Translations under genes and position numbers: made by a program
The notes under the pieces: model-generated
Seen by the model: only the letters and a program-made list of their open reading frames with translations
Told to the model about the DNA's origin: nothing
The model's database searches: none
Shown here: one piece after another, positions 6,006 to 12,192 of the stretch
How positions within the stretch are numbered: position 1 is the stretch's first letter
How the letters are laid out: each line of letters starts with the position of its first letter
From: Propionibacteriaceae bacterium
GTDB taxonomy: Bacteria; Actinomycetota; Actinomycetes; Propionibacteriales; Propionibacteriaceae
Assembly (NCBI GenBank): GCA_031265725.1
Contig: JAISCH010000146.1
Span: 1 to 12,192 of the forward strand
Length of the DNA stretch: 12,192 nucleotides
Direction: 5' to 3'

Positions 6006-7670
6006 TCAGAAATGGGATTGGCCGGGTACTGCGGCCAGCAATTCTCTAGTGTAGGGATGGCTGGGTTCTTCGAAGACTTCAGCCACTGGGCCGGATTCCA
6101 CGATCTTCCCAGCTTTTATCACTGCCACTTTGTCGGCTATCTCGGCCACCACCGCCAAGTCATGAGTGATGAATAACATCGACAGGCCCAACCGCTGCCG
6201 CAATTCCCGCAACGTCTCCAATAGCTGCGCCTGGACCAGCACATCCAGCGCGGACACAGCTTCGTCCAGCACCAGCACGGCTGGCTCCAGCGCCAATGCC
6301 CGGGCGATGGCGACCCGCTGCCGTTGACCGCCGCTGAGTTCACTGGGATAGCGGTCAAGGACGGAATCGTCCAGTCCGACCAGGCCGATCAATTCCCTGA
6401 TCCGGGCCTGCCGCTCGAAGCGCCCGCCCCGCTGGTGAATGGCCAACGGTTCCAACAAGGTTCTGGCCACGGTGAATTGCGGGTCCAGCGAGGCGTACGG
6501 GTCTTGGAAGACCACTTGAATCCGGGCGCAGCGCTGCAACCGCTCGTTCCGGGATAGCTTTCCCAAGCCACCCGCACCGAAACTGATGTTTCCAGCAGTC
6601 GGTTTCTCCAAGCCGAGGATGAGTTTTGCCACGGTGGATTTTCCCGATCCGGATTCCCCGACCAATGCCACGCATTCGCCTTTAGCCCCCAGTCCGATGC
6701 TGAGATTCACCTGGTCCACCGCCCGCAGGGTTTTACCGGCTCTTCTCCCGGCCCCGTCGGCTGACTTGGCTCTGCGCAACCGGAAGTCTTTCACCAACCC
6801 GGTCACGGCTAGGGTTTCACCCACTGGTGACTGCGCAGCAGCTTTTCGTTGCCGGAAGGAGGACAGTTTCGGCACTGCTTTGAGTAATGCTTTGCTATAC
6901 GGATGCCGGGGGTGCCCGATCACTTGCGCGGTGGCTCCCACCTCTACGATCAGGCCGTCTTTCATCACCGCTACCCGGTCGGAACGATCCGCCACCAGGC
7001 CAAGGTCATGGGTGATCAGCACCAGCGAACTGCCCAACTGCTCAGTGAGCCGCTTGAGCAGGTCCAGCACCTGTTTTTGCACGATGACGTCTAGGGCGCT
7101 GGACGGCTCGTCGGCAATGATGAGTTCTGGGCGGGCCAGCACCGCCAGCGCGATCAACACCCGTTGCCGCATCCCGCCGGAGATCTGATGGGGGTATTGC
7201 CGCAGCCGGGCGGCGTCAGCTAGGCCGACTTCAGCCAGGCGTTCGGCGGCCAGTTCCCGCCATGCCGAACGCGGAGCCAACTGGTGAGCCAGAATCGTCT
7301 CCTTGAAATGCTGCCCGATGGTCAACACCTCGTTGAGCGACAGCATGGGGTCTTGGGGAATGTAGCCGATCCGGCCGCCCCGCACACCTTGCCAACTGCC
7401 GCGCGGTCCGATGAGTTGCCGGTCTCCCAGCCTGATCTCGCCGGAGATGTTCGCGTAAGCGGGGAGCAGGCCCATGATCGCATTGGCAATGGTCGTCTTG
7501 CCCGACCCGGATTCGCCGACGATGGCCAACGTCTCTCGGGCCGCTATCTCCAAGTTTGCCGCTCTCACCGCTGATTGCTCGCGGTAGCTGACCGACAGCG
7601 AATCGATACGGATCAGCGGTCGGGTGGGTGGCTGACCGGTCAAGTGGGTGGCAGGGTCGTTGCGGCTCAT
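6006..7670 (-). CDS. Peptide ABC transporter, fused double ATPase
   Basis: The 554-residue protein carries two complete nucleotide-binding domains, a DppD-like and a DppF-like half in one chain, as in GsiA and YejF. NBD1 has Walker A GESGSGKTT (52-60), Q-loop Q106, signature ISGGMRQR (163-170), Walker B LIIADE (183-188) and H221. NBD2 has Walker A GESGSGKST (338-346), Q389, signature LSGGQRQR (445-452), Walker B VLVLDE (465-470) and H503. Each half ends with the HPYSKALLKAVP or HPYTRELLAAVP tail typical of oligopeptide/dipeptide importers. The linker is near residues 270-290. It energises uptake through the two permeases encoded upstream. The start ATG at 7670 overlaps the DppC-like stop by ATGA. 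The fused form suggests di-/oligopeptide or glutathione-like substrates but does not settle which. Confidence 0.93.
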   Translation of the reverse strand: MSRNDPATHLTGQPPTRPLIRIDSLSVSYREQSAVRAANLEIAARETLAIVGESGSGKTTIANAIMGLLPAYANISGEIRLGDRQLIGPRGSWQGVRGGRIGYIPQDPMLSLNEVLTIGQHFKETILAHQLAPRSAWRELAAERLAEVGLADAARLRQYPHQISGGMRQRVLIALAVLARPELIIADEPSSALDVIVQKQVLDLLKRLTEQLGSSLVLITHDLGLVADRSDRVAVMKDGLIVEVGATAQVIGHPRHPYSKALLKAVPKLSSFRQRKAAAQSPVGETLAVTGLVKDFRLRRAKSADGAGRRAGKTLRAVDQVNLSIGLGAKGECVALVGESGSGKSTVAKLILGLEKPTAGNISFGAGGLGKLSRNERLQRCARIQVVFQDPYASLDPQFTVARTLLEPLAIHQRGGRFERQARIRELIGLVGLDDSVLDRYPSELSGGQRQRVAIARALALEPAVLVLDEAVSALDVLVQAQLLETLRELRQRLGLSMLFITHDLAVVAEIADKVAVIKAGKIVESGPVAEVFEEPSHPYTRELLAAVPGQSHF

Positions 7671-8653
7671 CGGCGGGCCACCCTTGGGCCAAAAGCGCCA
7701 CGCACTGCCTCACCCATAGTGAGAAAGGCGAATACCGTGACGGTGAGGGCACCGGCTGGCCAGAGCAGGATGCCGGGATTGGCTTTCAGCACGGTCTGAC
7801 CGTCGGCAATCGCCTTGCCCCAACTGGGCACGTCGGGCGGCAGGCCGATGCTGAGATAACTCAACGATGCTTCTGCGGCGATCAGGCCGCCGATGGCCAT
7901 AGTGACCACCACAATGAGCGGGGCGAGGATATTGGGCAGCACATGGGTGAGCAGGATGCGCAGGTTGCTGGCTCCCAAGGTCCGGGCAGCGGCGACGTAA
8001 TCCTTTGTGGTGGCCTCGATAGTGGCTGAACGGGCGATGCGGGCAGTGCCGGTCCAGCCGAAAAACATCAGGATCGCGGTCAGCGTGAGCACATTCCGTT
8101 TTTCCACCACCTGCATAGCGACCACCGCACCCAGGATGAGCGGGATGGCGAAGAAGATATCGGTGATCCGGGAGACCACCGCATCGACCAGGCCACCGAA
8201 ATATCCGGCGACGACGCCGAAAACGGTGCCCAGCAGAGTGGTCCCCAACGCTGCCAGCAGCCCGACGGTGATTGAGGCCCTGGTGCCGTAGACGATGGTG
8301 GTGAAGATGTCGCAGCCCTGGAAGTCTGCCCCCAACGGGAATTCCGGCCCCATCGGGGCGCGCGAGTCTTGCAGCAGGCAATAGTGCGGATCGCGGGTAG
8401 AGAACAGACTCGGCCAAGCCGCCACCAACAGCAGGAAGGTCACAATGACAGCGGAGAACCAGAAACTCCACAATCGGCGCAGCCGGTACCAGGCCTCGCC
8501 CAGCGTGGAACGAGATTTGACCGTCGTTTCACGGATCAACGGCAGTTCAACGGTCCTACTGCCCGGTGCGCTGATTGGTCCAGCGCTTGATTCAACGGCT
8601 GGCTCAACGATGGGCTCGGCGGCCACGGCGTCGATGATGAGTAGATCAGACAT
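7667..8653 (-). CDS. Peptide ABC transporter permease, DppC type
   Basis: The 328-residue membrane protein has a hydrophilic N-terminus of about 65 residues, a first TM helix near 66-84 (FSAVIVTFLLLVAAW) and several further helices. The BPD_transp_1 EAA loop that couples to the ATPase is DYVAAARTLGASNLRILLTH (218-237) followed by VLPNILAPLIVV. SLSYLSIGLPPDVPSWG near the C-terminus is typical of DppC/OppC. The segment GADFQGCDIFTTIVYGTRAS (about 108-127) is the family's conserved N-terminal periplasmic-side feature. The preferred start is ATG 8653 with GGGA just upstream; an in-frame ATG at 8662 would add three residues (MGP). With 8653 the gene overlaps the dppB-like stop by 8 bp, and its own stop overlaps the ATPase start. 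Confidence 0.92.
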   Translation of the reverse strand: MSDLLIIDAVAAEPIVEPAVESSAGPISAPGSRTVELPLIRETTVKSRSTLGEAWYRLRRLWSFWFSAVIVTFLLLVAAWPSLFSTRDPHYCLLQDSRAPMGPEFPLGADFQGCDIFTTIVYGTRASITVGLLAALGTTLLGTVFGVVAGYFGGLVDAVVSRITDIFFAIPLILGAVVAMQVVEKRNVLTLTAILMFFGWTGTARIARSATIEATTKDYVAAARTLGASNLRILLTHVLPNILAPLIVVVTMAIGGLIAAEASLSYLSIGLPPDVPSWGKAIADGQTVLKANPGILLWPAGALTVTVFAFLTMGEAVRGAFGPRVARR

Positions 8654-9584
8654 TGGTCCCATACCTGACTTTCGGATTCAGCACGGCATAGAGCAGGTCG
8701 ACCAGTAGATTCACCGCGACGAAAATGACCACCAGCACGATCACCAGTGAGACGGTTGGCGCGGACTCGCCCCGGATGATGTTCTGATAGACCTGCTGTC
8801 CGTAACCGGGGATGTTGAACACTGATTCAGTGATGACAGCCCCACCCAGCAGCGCGCCGAATTCGGTCCCCACTACGGTGATGATCGGGATTAGGGCATT
8901 GCGCAACACATGGAACACACTCACCCTCCACTCCGGTATGCCCCTGGCGCGGGCGGCACGGACATGTTCGGAGCGCAGCGCGTCAGCTATCCCGGAGCGG
9001 GTGAAACGAATCAGGAAGGCGAGCGAGCCGAGGGCCAGCACAATCGCCGGGACGATCAACTCCGCCCAACCGGCTTGGGCTGAGACAGTCGGCTTCACCA
9101 AGGCCCACTTGACGCCGACGAAATACTGCACCACGAAAGCCGTCACAAAGGTTGGCACCCCGATCAGCACCATCGTGACGACCATGATGCCGCCGTCCAA
9201 GCCGCCGCCGCGCCGCCTGCCGGCCAGCATCCCGAGCAGAATTCCAACGACGGTCTGAATCGCCACGGTGAGCACCGCCAGCCGGGCGGTGGCTGGGAAC
9301 ACCCGGGCGATTATCTCGGTCACCGGACGCCCGGCGAAAGTCTGGCCCAGGTCACCGGAGAACACATTCCCCAGATAGATCAGGTATTGCATGAAGAACG
9401 GCTGGTCCAAATGGTATTGCGCTGAGATTCGGGCCCGGGTGGCCTCGTCTATCACCGCATTCTCCCCGGCCAAAGCTGCCACTGGGTCTCCTGGCATCGC
9501 GTACACCAGCGCATAGAGCAACAGTGTCGCGGCGAGAATGACGACTATCGCCTGCCCGAGCCGGGAAATGGTGTAGCGAAGCAT
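8646..9584 (-). CDS. Peptide ABC transporter permease, DppB type
   Basis: The 312-residue protein starts MLRYTISRLGQAIVVILAAT, the usual DppB/OppB beginning with TM1 at about 10-29. The large external loop contains PGDPVAAL (31-38) and YHLDQPFFMQYLIYLGNVFSGDLG (split in sequence at about 57-80), a family hallmark. The EAA loop is HVRAARARGIPEWRVSVF (207-224) with VLRNALIPIITVVG after it. GYGQQVYQNII near residue 261 and a final TM ending in LLYAVLNPKVRYG complete the fold. It pairs with the DppC-like protein to form the membrane channel. Its ATG overlaps the carboxypeptidase stop as TGATG. The upstream Shine-Dalgarno sequence is weak, so translation probably depends on coupling. Confidence 0.93.
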   Translation of the reverse strand: MLRYTISRLGQAIVVILAATLLLYALVYAMPGDPVAALAGENAVIDEATRARISAQYHLDQPFFMQYLIYLGNVFSGDLGQTFAGRPVTEIIARVFPATARLAVLTVAIQTVVGILLGMLAGRRRGGGLDGGIMVVTMVLIGVPTFVTAFVVQYFVGVKWALVKPTVSAQAGWAELIVPAIVLALGSLAFLIRFTRSGIADALRSEHVRAARARGIPEWRVSVFHVLRNALIPIITVVGTEFGALLGGAVITESVFNIPGYGQQVYQNIIRGESAPTVSLVIVLVVIFVAVNLLVDLLYAVLNPKVRYGTNV

Positions 9585-11143
9585 CAGCGGACATTCCCAG
9601 CGGGCTGGTCCGGGGATTCCGCAGCGCTGGCCTCGGTGACGAAACGCTCAATGTCAGCTAATTCAGCCAAGCGGCTGCGCTCGTCGATATAGATCATGTG
9701 ACCGGCCTCGAAGATGGACACGCGCACATTGGCCGCCAATTCGGGCGGCACCTGCAATTTGGCGACATCGGACACCGCACCCCAATAGGGAGTACACAGA
9801 TCGTAATAGCCCAATTGGTAGAGCACTTTGAGGTTACGGTTCCGGCGCAGTGCCGCCGACAGCGCGCCCAGGGTGTTGGTGCCGTCCTGGAATGGGTTCT
9901 TCGGCCCCCGCCAAGGCCGGACGCGGTCGGTGATGATTTCGTAGCTGAGATCGTTGCGATAGCCCAATTCGCTGCGCAGATAGTGGTTGATCGCCCCGGC
10001 GAAAGCCCCTTTCAACACTTGGTCGGTGGGGTCTTCAACAGCTCTCTCTCCAGCGCCGTCGGGATTCCAGCCGGTGAAGCGGCCATCAATCTCGCCGACG
10101 ACGCGGCCTTCGCCGCGGAGCAATTCGGCATAGAAGCGTTGCTTCTCGATGATGAGGTTGACCGCTTGGAGGTATGCCGCACTCAACCCGGTCAAGCGGG
10201 CGAGGGTGGACACCACTTCGGCGCGCTCTGGCCCGGAAAGCCGATTGCCCTGGTTCAAGGCCCAGAGATATTTGTTGTCGGCGAATTCCTCGGCTTCCTG
10301 CACGACTTCGGCCAAGGTCCGGCCTGGATGCTTTCCGTGGTACCAGGCCACGGCCGCATAGCTGGGCAGGAAGGCGTGCGAACTCAAAATAGCGCCCGGC
10401 TCGAACCGCATCGGCCCGGGCGTGATCGGAGATGAGATCAGAATGAGGCCGCGCAGATACAGCCCATGACGCCGGGCCAACCGCTCGGTCACCGCACTGC
10501 CGCGCAGCACGCCGTAAGACTCTCCGGCGATGAAGAGCGGTGAGGCCCAGCGGTTGTGCCGGGTCACCCAGAGCCGGATGATCTCGGTGACCGACTCCAC
10601 GTCCTCCTCGACGCCGTGGAATTGATCGGCTTTCTCCCCACCGACCACCCGGGAGTATCCGGTGGACACCGGATCGATCAGCACCAAGTCGGCGTAGGCG
10701 AGCGGCGACTCCGGATTGTCGATCAGCTTGTAGGGCGGCGGCAACGGAGTCGTCTGATCCTCGGCAACGGCTTTGGCCAGCCGGGGTCCGAACAACCCCA
10801 GATGCAGCCAGACCGAACTGGAGCCTGGCCCTCCGTTGAAGATGAAGATGACCGGACGGGGGTTGATCCCGTCGCTGCCCGGCCCGATGTCTTCGGGAGC
10901 GGAGGCCAAGTACTGAGTCAGGAACACCCGGGCCTTCGTATTCGGCTCCTCGGCCGACTCGCCGCCGATATTCTCACCCACCAGGTCGAGATAGCCAGCG
11001 CTGGCGCTGTAGTGCAAATCTCTCGTTGCGGTCTTCAGCACATGATTGGTTTGCACACTCTGCAAGCGCTCAGCGGTATTGGGGTCCGGGACCGGGGGCG
11101 GGGATTCGACCCCCCGCCCCCGTGCGGTGATGGCTTCGCTCAT
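9584..11143 (-). CDS. Family S10 serine carboxypeptidase, no signal peptide
   Basis: The 519-residue product has the complete S10 signature set. The oxyanion region is NGGPGSSS (103-110), the nucleophile is S209 in GESYG, the catalytic Asp is D448 in GYYDLCTP, and the His is H482 in EAGHMIY. S10 enzymes remove C-terminal residues one at a time, with an acidic pH optimum in known eukaryotic members. The N-terminus (MSEAITARGRGVESPPPVPD) is hydrophilic and shows no signal or lipobox, so a cytosolic location is inferred; family members elsewhere are usually secreted or vacuolar. The start ATG at 11143 has AAGGAAG upstream (complement of 11148-11154) and overlaps the binding-protein stop as TGATG. 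A longer frame reaches 11242 but would run deep into that gene. It lies between binding protein and permeases, indicating a direct role in handling imported peptides. Confidence 0.9.
   Translation of the reverse strand: MSEAITARGRGVESPPPVPDPNTAERLQSVQTNHVLKTATRDLHYSASAGYLDLVGENIGGESAEEPNTKARVFLTQYLASAPEDIGPGSDGINPRPVIFIFNGGPGSSSVWLHLGLFGPRLAKAVAEDQTTPLPPPYKLIDNPESPLAYADLVLIDPVSTGYSRVVGGEKADQFHGVEEDVESVTEIIRLWVTRHNRWASPLFIAGESYGVLRGSAVTERLARRHGLYLRGLILISSPITPGPMRFEPGAILSSHAFLPSYAAVAWYHGKHPGRTLAEVVQEAEEFADNKYLWALNQGNRLSGPERAEVVSTLARLTGLSAAYLQAVNLIIEKQRFYAELLRGEGRVVGEIDGRFTGWNPDGAGERAVEDPTDQVLKGAFAGAINHYLRSELGYRNDLSYEIITDRVRPWRGPKNPFQDGTNTLGALSAALRRNRNLKVLYQLGYYDLCTPYWGAVSDVAKLQVPPELAANVRVSIFEAGHMIYIDERSRLAELADIERFVTEASAAESPDQPAGNVR
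11094..11121 (-). other. G/C hairpin in the carboxypeptidase 5' coding region
   Basis: A perfect 10-bp stem (11094-11103 with 11112-11121) made only of G-C pairs closes an 8-nt loop. In the mRNA it covers roughly codons 8-17 of the carboxypeptidase gene, shortly after the start codon and right downstream of the binding-protein gene. It has no T-tract, so it is not an intrinsic terminator. Such a structure could protect the upstream message from 3' decay or slow translation of the carboxypeptidase. It could also be only a consequence of GC-rich codons for RGRGVESPPP. Confidence 0.45.
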
Positions 11144-12192
11144 CAGGCTTCCTTGTGGATGAGGTAGGTGGTCGATCCGAAGGCCGAGGTCTGGACGTTT
11201 GACACCTTTGTGGAATGGATGGTCGTCCGGTAGCTGTACCACAGCGGTATCGCGGGCAAGTCTCGCAACAAGACCTCTTGGGCCTGGTTGAAGTAGGAAT
11301 TCGCCTCGTCTATCGACGTCTGCGCGCGTCCCTTCGCCAATAGCTCCTCGAATTCCGTTGACCGGTAACCGGAGCCGGAATTGGACGATCCGGTGGTTGA
11401 ATAGACATTGCGCAGCACATCGTCAAGGCCGGGATTGAACGGTATTTCGGAAGCCCGCCACGGCCCGGTGAATTCTTTCTTATCGCGCTTCTCCAGGAAT
11501 TCGGGGAAGGTGGTGACCGGGGTCGGTACCGCGTTGATCGCCAGATTGGCCCGCAATTGGTTGGCCACCGCTTCCACCCATTCCTTGTGAGCGCCGTCGG
11601 CGTTGTAATAGATCGGCAATTCCTCGCGCGGATAGCCACCGGCGTCCTTCAGCAGTTGGACTGCCTTTTCCACATCGAAATCCAGCACGTCCGATCCGGG
11701 CAGGTTGCCATTCCAGCCGTAAAGCCCCTCTTGGGTGAACTCACGGGCTGGCGCGCCCAAGCCGTTGAAGATGGTCTTGACGATTTCTTCCCGGTTGATC
11801 GCCAGCGAGATGGCTTGGCGCACCTTGAGTCCCTTGTCGGAGGCCCAGAATTCGTCATAGAGCGGGAAGGTCAGGGTTTGATTGGGTCCACCGGGGCCGG
11901 TGATGAAACGGTCTCCGAAGTCGGTCGCGGCCGTGAGCAGTCCGGCTCCCGACGCCGATCCAATGTCAAGGTTGTCGGACAGCACATCCTGGTACACCGC
12001 GTCCGGGCTGGTGTAGAAGCGGATGTAGACGCCGGTGTTCTCCGGCACCCGAGTGCCGGTGTAGTTCGGATTCACTTCCAGGTACGCGCCGTCGGACTCG
12101 TCTATCTCTTTCTGCAATTGATAGGGGCCGTTTCCGATCGGAAACTTCGTCCAGGCGTCCTGGTCAGTGAAGAAGGCCTGCGGCAGCGGGGA
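11143..12192 (-). CDS. Peptide-binding protein of ABC transporter (SBP_bac_5), C-terminal part
   Basis: The frame is open to the window edge and gives 349 residues of the C-terminal two thirds of an extracytoplasmic binding protein. The family motif PIGNGPYQLQKE appears near the upstream end, at about residue 18 of the fragment, which shows that the TTG at 12117 is an internal codon and not a start. VRQAISLAINREEIVKTIFN is the conserved helix of the DppA/OppA family, and AVQLLKDAGGYPREELP follows it as usual. The signal peptide and lipobox would be outside the window. The protein should capture peptides outside the membrane and pass them to the DppB/DppC-like permeases. Its gene is the first in-window member of the minus-strand operon, and the promoter is not in view. 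Its stop codon overlaps the carboxypeptidase start. Confidence 0.9.
   Translation of the reverse strand, partial: SPLPQAFFTDQDAWTKFPIGNGPYQLQKEIDESDGAYLEVNPNYTGTRVPENTGVYIRFYTSPDAVYQDVLSDNLDIGSASGAGLLTAATDFGDRFITGPGGPNQTLTFPLYDEFWASDKGLKVRQAISLAINREEIVKTIFNGLGAPAREFTQEGLYGWNGNLPGSDVLDFDVEKAVQLLKDAGGYPREELPIYYNADGAHKEWVEAVANQLRANLAINAVPTPVTTFPEFLEKRDKKEFTGPWRASEIPFNPGLDDVLRNVYSTTGSSNSGSGYRSTEFEELLAKGRAQTSIDEANSYFNQAQEVLLRDLPAIPLWYSYRTTIHSTKVSNVQTSAFGSTTYLIHKEA

Noticed and set aside
9698..10435. 245-residue open frame on the plus strand inside the carboxypeptidase gene
   Set aside because: It is antisense to a gene with a complete catalytic set and shows no recognisable motif. Long antisense frames are expected at this G+C content.
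11091..11125. tRNA-like T-arm (GGTCGAATCC with flanking G/C runs) on the minus strand
   Set aside because: One T of the T-loop is missing, there is no matching acceptor or anticodon arm at the right distance, and the segment lies inside a coding region.
1..12192. CRISPR array, prophage, complete insertion sequence or toxin-antitoxin system
   Set aside because: No regularly spaced repeats, transposase, integrase or phage genes are seen. The DUF4143 fragment alone does not make a toxin-antitoxin locus.

Overview
The window looks like chromosomal DNA of a high-GC Gram-positive bacterium (Actinomycetota), about 60% G+C by eye. The ribosomal proteins L10 and L7/L12 are of actinobacterial type, and upstream of rplJ there is a leader with an intrinsic terminator of the kind that controls rplJL in this phylum. 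Propionibacteriales is a possible placement but cannot be fixed from this sequence alone.

Layout. Bases 1-321 (+) hold the 3' end of a DUF4143-type ATPase gene. Bases 322-557 hold a promoter, an L10-type RNA leader and an attenuator. rplJ (558-1076) and rplL (1095-1496) follow and end at a strong terminator (1548-1581). Directly after it lies a ~159-bp imperfect palindrome (1588-1746) bracketed by TTA, probably a MITE-like element or a structured RNA. The next gene is a 12-TM MFS exporter of the DHA3 type (1796-3094), not rpoB.

From 3085 to the window end all genes are on the minus strand and form one compact operon. In transcription order it encodes: an extracellular peptide-binding protein (cut by the window end); a signal-less family S10 serine carboxypeptidase; permeases of DppB and DppC type; a double-NBD ATPase (DppD-DppF/GsiA-like); a family M19 dipeptidase; and a GNAT acetyltransferase fused to two tandem GST-C-like domains. 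Almost every junction overlaps (TGATG, ATGA, GTGA); the one gap is 48 nt, before the dipeptidase, which has its own strong RBS.

How it may work together (inference). The ABC system imports peptides. The carboxypeptidase, with no export signal, trims them in the cytosol, and the M19 enzyme splits the dipeptides. The terminal GNAT/GST-C fusion may acetylate or bind a product. The set (GsiA-like importer, carboxypeptidase, M19 dipeptidase, acetyltransferase joined to GST-like domains) resembles the logic of glutathione-conjugate (mercapturate) processing. That reading is speculative. Ordinary peptide nutrition is the simpler explanation for all but the fusion protein.
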